Shown one piece after another: positions 21,060-30,645 of a stretch of 64,000 bases of DNA. The notes below the pieces were generated by a model. That model ran no database searches. It worked only from the letters and a program-made list of their open reading frames with translations, and was not told the DNA's origin. A program made the translations under genes and the position numbers. Within the stretch, counting starts at the first letter, position 1, and every line of letters begins with the position of its first letter. Source of the DNA: Hymenopus coronatus (lineage: Eukaryota; Arthropoda; Insecta; Mantodea; Hymenopodidae); NCBI GenBank assembly GCA_030762935.1, contig CM060898.1, forward strand, positions 101,625,281 through 101,689,280. The letters run 5' to 3'.

Positions 21060-21717
21060 CGAGGGCCGTTTTTTTTTCAACTTCCAACAGGCTATAAACA
21101 AATGAGAAGTTCATAGAAAACAATTATTTTATTACTAAAGGTTTTGTACATAATCACCGAAAGGAATGAGACACTTATCGTACCTGTGCGCAAGCTTTGC
21201 AATACCCGCTTCAAAAAATGTTGCCGCCAATGATTTCAAATGAGCATTGACGTTGTTTTGAAGATCTTCGTACTTTACGTTTGCGGAGATTCATTCAAAA
21301 CAAACGAAGAGGAATATTGACTTCAGACTTTGTGTTGATCCATGACAACGCTCGTCCACACACTGCTGGCACAACCCATCGGCTCCTTGAACAATTTCAA
21401 TGGGATATTTTCGATCATTCGCCGTACAGTCCTGACCTGGCACCTAGCGACTTTCACCTTTTCCCTGAGCTGAAGACGTGGCTAGGAGGACAGCACTTTC
21501 AAACCACGAGGCTCTTCAAAACAACGTCAATGCTTATTTGACAGTAACATTTTTTGAAGCTGGTATAGCAAAGCTTGTGCACAGGTACGATAAATGTCTC
21601 AATCTTTTCGGTGATTATGCTGAAAAGTAACCATAAGTGTAACTTTTAGTAATAACATTGTTTTCTATGAGACTGTCTTTTACTTATAGCCTATCGGAGG
21701 TTGAAAAAAGGCCCTCG
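21060..21717 (+). mobile_element. Long-TIR mariner derivative, flanked by TA
   Basis: The 658-bp element lies between TA dinucleotides (21058-21059, 21718-21719) inside Rep850. Its ends read CGAGGGCC and GGCCCTCG. The terminal inverted repeats extend about 200 bp (21060-21263 and 21513-21717). Each arm contains the 3' end of the transposase and its 3' flank (e.g. ATCGTACCTGTGC / GCACAGGTACGAT). A central transposase fragment is kept between the arms. It is non-autonomous. Confidence 0.9.
21272..21541 (+). pseudogene. Mariner transposase C-terminal fragment
   Basis: The frame from about 21281 encodes RRFIQNKRRGILTSD, then the second catalytic Asp in LIHDNARPHTA. After 34 intervening residues comes the third Asp in SPDLAPSDFHLFPEL, so the mariner DD34D spacing is exact. 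The first catalytic Asp (GDETW region) and the N-terminal helix-turn-helix DNA-binding domains are missing. The frame then breaks after GGQHFQT. It cannot make an active enzyme. The type (LLEQFQWDIFDH, DFHLF) resembles the SETMAR-like mariner group rather than the one at 55.8 kb. Confidence 0.9.
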
Positions 21718-21767
21718 TAAAAGAATTAGCTTTTAAACAATAACTTGTAGCAGAGATTTAGAGAAAC

Positions 21768-22274
21768 TGATTTTATTTGGGAAAATTCATAAGTGTATGT
21801 CATTTGCCGTAAGTTATATATAACACAAAGTAATAAGAGCAGTACAGTAAATCTTACTCGCTTTGTGCAGTTTGAATCACAATTTTAGATCAGACGGTAC
21901 TTGCACCTGCAGATGCATGCTACTCCATCAACAATGTAGTAATATCAACAAAACGTCTTAGTCGATTGTTAGTTTGTAAATACCAAAGTTGTGTGGCCAT
22001 ACCAGGTGACATTCAACCTTAAGTCATTACATGTCATTGAGAAATATTTAGGAATTTTAACCAACAATAATAATTTTTAAAAATATATAATTATGTGCAC
22101 ATTATTTACCTTTTTAGATATTAATAGTTTTTTTTAGTAACATAAAAACTTTCACCGTCTGTTTAGAGCAATACATTATGCATATACACAAAAAATCACA
22201 GCTCTATCTGTTCTAAGTTTTAGAAAAACATACCTAAGGAAGAAAATAGTTTTGTAATATATCTTTACTAACAA
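21768..22274. other. Unique AT-rich sequence
   Basis: No repeat landmark or coding domain is recognised. Confidence 0.4.
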
Positions 22275-22483
22275 GGAATGCTTTAACTTGGTTGGTGAAG
22301 TCAGACGATGAATAAAATTGATTTTGGGGTTCTTGGAACTTAAAGTCATCCAACATTCGTCTTCTCAAAATAAGGAAAAAAACCGAAAAAATATCTGGGT
22401 AACTCAAGTCATTTGAGCAATATTCGAACCCGGAACTTCTTGAATGTGAGGCAGACATTCTACCACTGCACTGCCAAGGCGGG
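22275..22483 (-). mobile_element. SINE-B1 copy, minus strand, shortened body
   Basis: The minus-strand head CAGTGCAGTGGTAGAATGTC and TGCCTCACATTCAAG leads to the B-box CCGGGTTCGAATATT. GAGTTACCCAGATATTTTTTC, ACGAATGTTGGATGACTTTAAG and CAACCAAGTTAAAGC follow. It lacks the nested B2 element, which confirms that the one at 19954-20221 is an insertion. Confidence 0.75.
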
Positions 22484-22494
22484 AAAATTATTAT

Positions 22495-23233
22495 TACAAA
22501 ATTACTTTATAAGAAGAGGCGAAATAAGGGAATAAATACACTTGGCTAAAGCGATTGTCCATCTTTTAAAATCTGGTTATGATGTGATTGAATTCGGTCT
22601 ATTTGCATGACCAGAAGTAAAAACAAAAGAAACTGGAATGAAAAATATTCGTTTGAGAAACGTTTAAGTACTTTAAAATTGAAGCTAATAACAAGGAATA
22701 TTTAGGAAATGACACACCACCAAAAACATGTCATTACATAAGTTGTGTGTTTAACAATATCAATTTTTGTGTACGAAGTTTTTGTCTATCTCTTACGGTT
22801 TACCAATTATGCAATTGCTCAGGAATGAAGAGAGCTTCAGAGGCTATTCCAACACAATTCAAGATTTGCACTTTATTTGACATGTAAGTATTTTAATATA
22901 AGGTACCTATTTTAATCAAAATCTATAGAGCCATCTGGATAAAATAGAAATCTTCAAAAATGTTTAAATGCAAAGAATAATTGGGGTGGGGTGAATTCTG
23001 TATCACCTCCTTGCAGTTGCTAACTTGACTTTCAAGATTGACATTTAACCGACTTTTCGTTTATGAGATGTATTATTCACAGCAACAAACACACAAACAT
23101 TTCTCTAAAATGCTTCAATTTTATTCAGGGGTCTTCAAAACATGTTTTCCGGTACAATCTTGGTATCGAATTTTAGGGGTGAAATGCAATGCTAACTATT
23201 ATGCATGTACATAGTACTTGGTAGACAAAGTAA
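22495..23233 (+). mobile_element. Rep850 copy, 5'-truncated
   Basis: It starts inside the unit (AAGAGGCGAAATAAGGGAAT), then CATTACATAAGTTGTGTGTT, CTCTTACGGTTTACCAATTA, CAGAGGCTATTCCAACAC, GTTTTCCGGTACAATCTTGG. It ends GCATGTACATAGTACTTGGT and AGACAAAGTAATATGATGTG. Confidence 0.7.
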
Positions 23234-23650
23234 TATGATGTGTTACAATCCCTTAAGTTTCCCTTAACGGGGGGGGGGTGCTGGGTTTGGCCTCAGGCTG
23301 CACCATCTCTGACTTGTGAGTTTCTGGTGGTTACTCTGGAGTCGCCAGGCGAATGCTCGTATGTTTTCTTATCTACCATGGTTAATTTCCATAATTTTCC
23401 CTTCATTTCGTATCTCTCTCATTATTTAGATGTGCTTCTAATGCCTGGTATATGGCAGTGCAAGCGCGGATACATGCTTCGTGAAACAATAACTGACCCG
23501 TGGATACATGTTCTCTCTGGTGACCCCGCAGTGGTACGGGTTATGGGATTTGGAAACTTCAGGAAATCCGCGCGTCTCTGGTGGACTTTGGGCCTGCATC
23601 TATGGCCCCTTTTGTTCCTTCATCTCATCCCATCGTCTTGGGGGTATTTT
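23234..23650. other. Unidentified 0.4-kb insert between Rep850 pieces
   Basis: Rep850 stops at TGATGTGTTACAATCC and restarts at ATTTTATCTATCTGTTACCA near 23660. The intervening GC-richer block begins with a G10 run and contains CTCTGACTTGTGAGTTTCTG and CTGGAGTCGCCAGGCGAATG. It spans most of a 155-codon plus frame (23240-23707) whose composition (many Trp, Leu, Ser) and lack of motif argue against a protein. It may be another unrecognised repeat. Confidence 0.4.
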
Positions 23651-23985
23651 ACTGTAGTAAAATTTTATCTATCTGTTACCATTTACTTATGCAAATGTTT
23701 CATATAAAGTGTAGTTTGAGAAGGAAGGATTTTCTTGATATCTTTTCTTTCATATCGGAACCTTGAAAGAGGGAAACTTATATATCAAATATGGTACTTG
23801 GCCAATTTTCCGTTTTTGAGTTATGCTGTCTATTGATACAAAGACGTTTTTCTAAAAAAAAATCGATTCAGGGGTTCTTAAAAAATGTTTCTGGTGAAAT
23901 CTTTGTACCGAATCGTTGGATAGAATGCAATACCTTCTGCACGGTGTGCCTCTTACGAGAATACTGTAACAAATGTTTTTATTAA
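23651..23985 (+). mobile_element. Rep850 fragment (palindrome-side half)
   Basis: CTATCTGTTACCATTTACTTA, AAGTGTAGTTTGAGAAGGAAG, a loosely kept AAATATGGTACTTGGCC, CGTTTTTGAGTTATGCTGTC, TTTCTGGTGAAATCTTTG and GAATGCAATACCTTCTGC are present. The final palindrome is lost (ACGGTGTGCCTCTTACGAG). Confidence 0.65.
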
Positions 23986-24721
23986 CCTAAAATATATTTG
24001 CAAATAAAGATTTAAATCAACTGCAGCAAACTATTCATAAGATGTTTTGACGCGCCACCCATGGCTCGCGCACCACTGTGCGCTAATACTCCAGTCAATC
24101 ACAACTCAATACGTTCGCAACAGAAAACAATTCCGCACTGCAATCCTTCCTCTTTTTATAGCTAGAAAATGACGTCAAAAACCTTCTGAAAACTTGTCGT
24201 CGATACTGGTAGCTGTGGCTTGGAGAAACATCTTGAATGTCGAGAAGAATCACGGTGTCACGAGAAGAATCTCCTTTTCCGAAGGATCCTGTTGCGTCGC
24301 ACCAATCTTTTGCGTTTTTTACACATCCCACTGCGATATCTCACATTCCAGCTGTACCGCCGCATACCAGAGCGAACCCGAGAATGGTCACGTACACAGA
24401 CAGCATTGACACAGTACGTTTGCGGGGTATTCTGGTCTCTGGTGGAATGAGGGGTGGACGGTAACACATGGCAGCTCATGTCATAATAGATCTATATCTA
24501 TTTACATTAAATATATCACGCAACGTTAACATCTCAGTGAGTATGCAACTTTACTAGCACAAGAGCATACGCTTTCTAAGCGCCTAGTAAACGTTGTTGA
24601 TATGTTGGGAGTAGAGCCGTGGTCTTTCTCAGGTAATGCTGGTTTTGTCGATATCAACACATTCCTTACATACACATCCTCCTGACTGGAGTCAAGAAGC
24701 GGTAGAGAAGTAATATTATTT
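23986..24721. other. Unique GC-richer island with promoter-like elements
   Basis: Overlapping frames on both strands at 24194-24479 have no recognisable domains. The minus-strand promoter-like cluster below lies inside. The island sits between Rep850 copies and could be the LTR of a retroelement or a host promoter. No LTR pair was found. Confidence 0.4.
24130..24178 (-). promoter_or_regulatory. CRE plus TATA box, promoter-like, minus strand
   Basis: A perfect palindromic CRE (TGACGTCA, 24170-24177) lies 9 bp upstream, on the minus strand, of TATAAAAAGAGG (24149-24160). A start site would be expected around 24130. This is the textbook spacing for a CREB/ATF-responsive pol II core promoter. 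No coding exon is identified downstream on the minus strand, so the function is inferred from motifs only. Confidence 0.4.
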
Positions 24722-25485
24722 TTTATTATTTACTTTCTCTAGTACATAGTAAATAGAGAAGGTACTATTTTCCTCCTAAAAGTCCGATGTCGAGAATTTA
24801 CCGGAAAATACATGGTTTCAGATCCCTGAATAAAAAGAAAACGTATTTTTAGAAAATGTCCGCACGTGTTTGTTGGTACATAGTTCAAAAACGTAAAGTC
24901 GGGTAAATAAAATCTAGATATTAAAGTTCAATATCTCCCAAGAACGCCACATGAAGATTTTCAAGAAAATCCCCCACCCACAACTATTCTTTTCATCGAA
25001 CATTTTTCGAAAAATGTTATGTTCAACAAAAATGGGTATTTGTTTAAAATACCATATTTTATGGTTTCATATATACATTTCATTTTACAAACGAAATATA
25101 TATTTTATACTTTCTGGGAAAAAGCTCTGAAGATCATTTCACTCTGGATGGTTTTTGTATAGCTCGTAAACCATACAAGAAAACAACTTTACTACACCAT
25201 AAATGTAGATTTCATTGAAATACATTTTATACCATATACCTGTTTTTATAGAGTTAACCGTTTTCGAATTACTCCTTGCTATTTGTTTCAGTTCTAAACT
25301 ACAAACTTTTCTTAAGCGGGAAGTCAACTTTCGTTTGATCTCTTTTGTTTTATTCCTGTTTTGTTTTATTCTCAATTGTTTCTCTATTCATCGAAATTCT
25401 TAGGCTTTCACGGCCGGTGTCAATACTGGCTGGAGTATAATCCGGGCTTGTGGGCCGTGGTCTACTGGGCTCCTCCTTCTTCTTC

Positions 25486-25527
25486 CCAGACATTTCGTCT
25501 GCGACTACGACAGACATCTTCAGTGGC
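25486..25527 (-). ncRNA. Hammerhead-like ribozyme core (left arm)
   Basis: The minus strand reads CCA, CTGAAGA (25523-25517), a 6-bp stem GTCTG(T)/GCAGAC with a 7-nt loop, then GAAA (25496-25493), TGTC and TGG. CTGANGA, GAAA and a UC cleavage context are the conserved hammerhead elements. CCA/TGG would form stem I and stem III would be only two pairs. An extra U follows CTGAAGA, which weakens the call. Minimal hammerheads of this form are known from Penelope-like elements. Confidence 0.4.
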
Positions 25528-25610
25528 AGCGGCGAGGTCGAAGTGCTCTAGTGGACGTTTCAACTACGACTGTGAAACTACGTCCACTAGAGCACTTTGA
25601 CCTCGCCGCT

Positions 25611-25652
25611 GCCACCGAAGATGTCTGCCGTAGTCGCAGACGAAACGTCTGG
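25611..25652 (+). ncRNA. Hammerhead-like core, mutated (right arm)
   Basis: This is the mirror copy of the left-arm motif: CCGAAGA (25615-25621), the same stem with an unbroken 6-bp pairing, GAAACGTC (25642-25649), then TGGG. The conserved U of CUGA is C here, which would be expected to abolish activity. Confidence 0.35.
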
Positions 25653-26059
25653 GAAGAAGAAGGAGGAGCCCAGTAGACCACGGCCCACAAGCCCGGATTA
25701 TACTCCAGCCAGTATGTCTCTCTATTGCTTTAGTCTAGTGTATTCCCTTATTTCTCTTCTACTTACAAGGAAGCAAGTAATAAGACAATTTATGCTAATT
25801 TTTATCTCGTTTATCATGATGTAGGGGTGAATTGAGTAAAGTTAAACAAAGGCCCTTCCTCCCCCCTCAAAAAAAGAATAATTCTTTGTAAGGGGAGAAA
25901 GATTATTTGTAGAGCAGCTAGAGAAAGTCATGTGAATGGAACACACCAGGTTTTTTGTTAATAAAAAGTCAAATGAACTCTATATGCGTACTGGCAGTGA
26001 CATCGAATGTTTGGATGAAATGCAATACCGTCTCCACCTGGTTAGAGAGTCGTTCTCCG

Positions 26060-26250
26060 TTGTCTTGGGGTACATGCTACCCTTAGTTCTCAAGGTCACG
26101 TGTTCAAACTCAGCGTAGGATGAAGGATATTTTAGGGAGAGATCCTATTCGTATATTTATGGCATGTTAAAGAACCTGAAACCTGATAAAGAGACCTTTG
26201 AGCAAAAGCAAATGATCTTTCGCGGTCAATATAGAATTAATGGTACGCTA
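26060..26250 (+). mobile_element. SINE-B2 copy
   Basis: The B-box-like CACGTGTTCAAACTCAGCG is followed by AGGATGAAGGATATTTTAGG. GGCATGTTAAAGAACCTGAA, CCTGATAAAGAGACC and AATGATCTTTCGCGGTCAATATAG come next. A short Rep850 piece (ATGAAATGCAATACCGTCTCC) precedes it and Rep850 end sequence (TAGAGAAAGTAAAAA, 26278-26292) follows it. It therefore landed near a Rep850 3' end. Confidence 0.7.
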
Positions 26251-26292
26251 AAACTCAAATTTAGATTTCACCTACATAGAGAAAGTAAAAAT

Positions 26293-27215
26293 ATGGAATT
26301 GAAGGTCCTAACTAGCGTGTTTCCTGTGGAATGGCAATTTGTGTCAAGTGGAGCACTTCCTCTTACTTTAGAGACAGTGAACATGACGATTATAATTAGC
26401 TGGGAAAAGGATTTCATGACCGACACTGATTAAGATAAATGTTTTGTTTGTACATTTAAATACTTTTTATTTATAATGTTTTTGACCCGTCCTGTAACGA
26501 GTGTTAGTGAATTCAGCACCAAAACACAAACATGTTTCGTGTTACATACCGATTTGGACCTTGTAACTTATCATTACCTTCTTCCTGTGAGCGCTTTTAG
26601 TAACGTTTCACGAAATTTCATAATGAGGGGAATGACAGAATTCTTCTCTGCATTAAAACCCATATAATTGTGACGGGGTGGCTTTTGCATAATATAGCGT
26701 TACATTTCTGACGACATAACCTTTTATTACTTATGTTAACGCAATTTGATTACACACAGAGCGGTTTAATTACTATTACTGTTTGTTTCCCATGCACGAT
26801 AAAACCCAAATGGCTTCCTGTTCGTGCGCATCTTCAACCAGCATTTAAACAAATGAACACCTTGGCAATGTTTATCGGATTGCATCTGTGCGTGTGGAAC
26901 TGTCACGGTTACACATTAACGTATGCGCAAATTAACGTTTCAGTGGAGAGGTTTCCTGCTAGTTACGATTCCATCTTCAGGGGTCAAATTACGAGCGGCA
27001 CCAGCGACATTAGTGGACCTAGAATGAACATAAGAATGCTCGTAAAGTTAATCTTCATCCTGGTGCAACTGCTGTTTTTGAATATTAATATCTCTCGCCT
27101 TGAAATGTTGACGTTCATCATGCATACACCTGGAATTACAACGACCTCTGCAGTTGACGTGAGCGTGACAAGTTTAAGTAATGCTTATGTGCCGCAAACA
27201 GTTGCTAGACTATTC
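26293..27215. other. Rep850-free unique island
   Basis: Three plus frames lie here (26164-26433, 26476-26667, 26733-27236). The last is the longest plus frame in the window (167 codons). Its residues include a hydrophobic stretch LVKLIFILVQLLFLNI. It reads into Rep850 at its C-terminus (ARLFLLFSSL), so the stop is repeat-derived. No domain is recognised. A lineage-specific exon cannot be excluded, but I do not call a gene. Confidence 0.35.
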
Positions 27216-27826
27216 TTATTATTTAGTTCCTTATAAGTACAAGGGAACTAAGGAAATGAACTCGGATAAAGTGAGATTCAAATGTTTTAAAAGCTGTCGT
27301 TATGTCATTGTCTTGCAGATCACTTCTTTGCTTGGCCAGATGTAGGGGAAAAAAAAAGAAAAAGAAAAACGGACACTTCCTGTCTAACAAAAGTGTAATT
27401 ACTTCACAATAACAAGGAATATCTCGGAAAGGACAAAAATTGTCTGTTTTGACAGTATCTACACTTTTTCTGTAGCATGTTTTTGTCTACAGTTTAGCAG
27501 TTAAGTAAAATTCGGCAAAATTCATCCAGCATAAAGAGGTCTTCAGAGACTATTCGCCGAAAATTTAAGATGTACATCTTATTTGGGATGTAAATAGTGT
27601 TAATATACGGAATTTTATTTAAAATCGTTACAGCCATTTTTGAGGATATAAAATTTTTTCCATATAAAGGGTAGTTTGAGGGGGGGATCTTCTTGAAAAT
27701 CGTGTCGCACCCTTGGAAGATACTAAACCTAAGTACCAAGTTTGGTTTTTAACGGTCTCTTCGTTTTATAGCAATGTTGTTCACAGACAGACACACACAC
27801 ACACTGAAACACTTTTCTAAACGTCT
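27216..27826 (+). mobile_element. Rep850 copy, type II, truncated at both ends
   Basis: It enters at ATTATTTAGTTCCTTATAAG, then TTGCAGATCACTTCTTTGCT, TTCCATATAAAGGGTAGTTT, CGTGTCGCACCCTTGGAAG and AGTACCAAGTTTGGTTTTTA. It stops after the CA tract (27790-27802) where the next copy begins (CTCATGTGTTCCATTCACAT). Confidence 0.75.
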
Positions 27827-27828
27827 CA

Positions 27829-28682
27829 TGTGTTCCATTCACATGACTTTCTCTACATCTCTGCAACAAATTATTGTTAAAAAGCTTATGCTTCTATTTA
27901 CTTCATGCTAATCGAGAAAAAAAAATAGCAGAAATAGCCTTATTACGTGCTTCCTTGTAAGTAGAACGGAAATGAGGGAGTACATAGATTAAAGTGATAG
28001 TCAAAAGCTGGTTGCTATGTGACTGAAGTTCCTATGTTTTTATGGACAGGAGTTGACAAATTCCTGTATGAGAAAGGTATAAGTGTTTTAAAGCTGAAAC
28101 CAAAAATAATGAATATCTAAAAAACGATCAACTGCACGAAAAAAATGTATATAACATAAATTGTGCATTTTAACGTGTTCTACATTATTTGTGGTAAGGT
28201 TTAGTCCATCTCTTACGTTTAGCAGTTAAACAAAAATTCGGCAAAATTAATGCAGAATAAAGAGATCTTGAGAGGTTATTATCAGAAAATTTAAGATATA
28301 CATTTTATTTGGAATGTAAACAGCTTTAATATACGGGATTTTATTTAAAATCGTTAGAGCCATTTTTGAGTAAATAAAAACTTCCGAAAGTTTTTCCATA
28401 TAACGGGTAGCTTTTGGCCGAGGGATTTTCTTAAAATCATCTTGTCGTATCCTTGGAAGATACTAAACCTAAATACCAAGTTTGGTATTTAACATCCTTT
28501 TCGTTTTTTAGCTATGCTGTCCACAGACACACACACGCGGACCTTTTTCTAAAAGAGATTTTTCGAACTCAGGGTATCCAAAAAACATATATTTCCAATG
28601 ACAACTCGTCATCAAATTTTTGGTGGAATACAATACCTTCTCTATCCACTATGTACAGTATACATGCGGACTAGGGAAAAAA
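27829..28682 (+). mobile_element. Rep850 copy, full length
   Basis: It has the type I start (CATGTGTTCCATTCACATGA, ACATCTCTGCAACAAATTAT) with every interior landmark, including AAATACCAAGTTTGGTATTT at about 28470-28489. It ends CACTATGTACAGTATACATG, CGGACTAGGGAAAAA. It follows the previous copy directly in the same orientation. Confidence 0.85.
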
Positions 28683-28795
28683 AAAGGTTTTTGAGCCTGA
28701 CCTTTTAGTGATGGAATAAGCGAGACATATGTAGTAAACCTAATCTATGGATCTATGTTATTCTTTTATTCGTTTATTAATTAAGTATTAATGTA

Positions 28796-28860
28796 TTACT
28801 TTCACAGCACCTATGTACAATGTACATAGTAGCTAGAGAAAGTATTGTAGTCCACCCATC
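28796..28860 (-). mobile_element. Rep850 end stub (palindrome end only)
   Basis: TATTACTTTCACAGCACCTA, TGTACAATGTACATAGTAGC, TAGAGAAAGTATTGTAGTCC carries only the first 60 bp of the minus unit. A plus-oriented copy starts a few bases later. Confidence 0.55.
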
Positions 28861-28865
28861 TACTT

Positions 28866-29636
28866 TACGATAGTCGAGATAAACATTAGCAGAAAATAAG
28901 GGAATAGACAAGATTTAAGTGACAATCAGATCTTATAAAAGCTGCTTAGTATATGGATGAAAACCATTTCTATACAGGGACAGGAGTTAACAGCTTTCCG
29001 TATGAGTAAAGTTTAAGTATTTTACATCTAAATCAAATAACAAGGAATATCTCAAAAACTGTAAATTCAACGAAAAAAACGTATATAACATAAACTGTGT
29101 GTTTTAACGTGACCTACATTTTTTGTGGGGTAAGTTTTTGTCTATCTCTTACCGTTTACCAGTTACACGAAATTCAGCAAACTTCATTCAGAAAAAGAGG
29201 TATTTAGAGGTTATTTCCGGAAAATTCAATATATACATTTTATTTACCATATAAATACCTTTAATATAAGGTATTTTAATAAAAACTTTTAGACCTATTT
29301 TTAAGAAAATTAACATTCTCGTATTTTTTTCTATGTAAGGGTAGTTTGGGGTAGGGGAATTTCCCACAAAATCTAAGTGTCGCATTCTTGGAAGATACTA
29401 AACTTAAATGCCAAGTTTGGTACTTTACCAACTTTTCGTTTTTGAGTTATCATGTTCACAGACAAACAGACACACTGACTACACACACACATACAAAACG
29501 GACCTTTTTTTGAAAATAATTTTGATACAGGGGGCCTAAAAACGTGTATTTTAGGTGAAATCTCGGTTTTGAATTTTTTGGTGAAATGCAATACATTCTC
29601 TATCGCCATGTTTATACTACGTGTAGAGAAGGTAAA
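28866..29636 (+). mobile_element. Rep850 copy, 5'-truncated
   Basis: It enters at GTCGAGATAAACATTAGCAG, then AAGCTGCTTAGTATATGG, CATAAACTGTGTGTTTTAAC, GTGTCGCATTCTTGGAAGAT, AAATGCCAAGTTTGGTAC, a CA tract near 29478-29493 and ATTTTAGGTGAAATCTCGG. It ends ATACTACGTGTAGAGAAGGTAAA. Confidence 0.8.
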
Positions 29637-29756
29637 CATTTGCTCAATTTATATTATTTAACACTCCAGTGTAGGCGAAACGTTTTGGACAAGAAACCAG
29701 GAATGGTTGGACAGAAAGTTCTATTGCCAACATCTCTTATGATAAGGTATGCATTT

Positions 29757-30645
29757 TTACTTTCTCTAGACAATGTACATAGGGATAGAAAAGGTATTGT
29801 AATGCACCCAAAAATTCGATACCAAGATTTCACCGGAAATATATGTTTTGGAGTCCCCTGAGTCCGAAAAAAAACATTTTAAAAATATCCGTGTATGTGT
29901 GTGTATGTCTGTAAACAGCATAGCCACAAAACAAAAATACCGTTAAATACCAAACCTGGTATTTAGGTTTAGTATCTTCCAAGGATGCGACACAAGCTTT
30001 ACAAAAAATAAATCCCCCCACCACAAACTACCATTTACATGGAAAGTATTTCCATAATTTGGATTTTTCTTTAAAATGGCTCTAACAATTTTCATTAAAA
30101 TCCCGTATATTAAAGCTATTTATGTCCGAAATAAAATGTATATCTCGAATTTTTTGGGAATAGCCTCTGAAGACCTATTTATTATGGATGAATTTTTCTG
30201 AATTTTGCTTAACTGCTAAACCGTAAGAGATAGAAAAAAAAACGTACTACACGAAAAATGCATGGCAAAACATACAATTTTTGTCCTTCACGTTTTTGTT
30301 CTGGAGGTAACCATTTTCGAGATATTCCTTGTTATTGGTTTCAATTCTGAAGTACTTAAACTTTTCTCACACAGGAAGTGTCTGTTTTTCTTTTGTTCTA
30401 CTCATGGCCAAGCAAAAAAGTGATTTGCAATGACAATCGCATAACGATAGCTTTATAAAACATTTGACAATCACTTTAGCATAGTGCATTCCCTTATTCC
30501 CTTCTACTTATAAGGAAGTAAGTAATAACATTCTGCTAACATTTATCTTGATTAGCATTGTGTACAAAGAAGAATAATCTTTTGTAGGAGTTTTGTAGAG
30601 CAGCTAGAGAAAGTCGTGTGTGTGTCACACATCAGATTTTTACTA
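29757..30645 (-). mobile_element. Rep850 copy, full length, type II
   Basis: It starts TTTTACTTTCTCTAGACAAT with a shortened palindrome (GTACATAGGGATAGAAAAGG). GATACCAAGATTTCACCGGA, CCAAACCTGGTATTTAGGTT, GAATAGCCTCTGAAGACC, AGCATAGTGCATTCCC follow. The end is GAGCAGCTAGAGAAAGTCGT, GTGTGTGTCACACATCAGAT. A 110-bp unidentified spacer (29640-29755) precedes it. Confidence 0.85.

Larger units (their letters stand above)
19685..21767 (-). mobile_element. Rep850 copy carrying a nested SINE pair and a mariner
   Basis: It starts TTACTTTCTCTGCACGCACT and proceeds to CACCGGAAATATATG (19776), where a SINE interrupts it. It resumes at 20342 and follows GATGCAACAGGAATAC, CCAACTACCCTTTACATGG, GAATAACCACTGAAGACATC and AACCTATGGTACTCCC to GCATGAAGTAAATA (21059), where a mariner interrupts it. 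It ends AACAATAACTTGTAGCAGAG, TTTAGAGAAACTGA. With insertions removed it is about 0.85 kb. Confidence 0.85.
25423..25715. mobile_element. 136-bp inverted-repeat element, Penelope-terminus-like
   Basis: Arms 25423-25558 and 25580-25715 are each 136 bp, align without gaps and differ at only a few positions, with a 21-bp spacer (25559-25579). The sequence CGTTTCGTCTGCGACTACGG plus CAGACATCTTC is the kind of terminal sequence I associate with Penelope-like retroelements of arthropods. No reverse transcriptase is present. Left flank GGCTTTCACGGCCGGTGTCA probably belongs to the element. Confidence 0.7.
24722..25955 (-). mobile_element. Rep850 copy interrupted by an inverted-repeat element
   Basis: It starts TATTTACTTTCTCTAGTACATAG, then CGATGTCGAGAATTTACCGG, CCACAACTATTCTTTTCATC and TCTGGGAAAAAGCTCTGAAG. 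It is interrupted at about 25395-25716. It resumes with CTATTGCTTTAGTCTAGTGT and ends GAGCAGCTAGAGAAAGTCAT, GTGAATGGAACACACCAGG (type II end). Confidence 0.8.

Noticed and set aside
24194..24479. Coding gene in overlapping frames on both strands
   Set aside because: Four overlapping frames on two strands in a GC-richer segment are expected from low stop-codon density. None shows a motif or consistent start.
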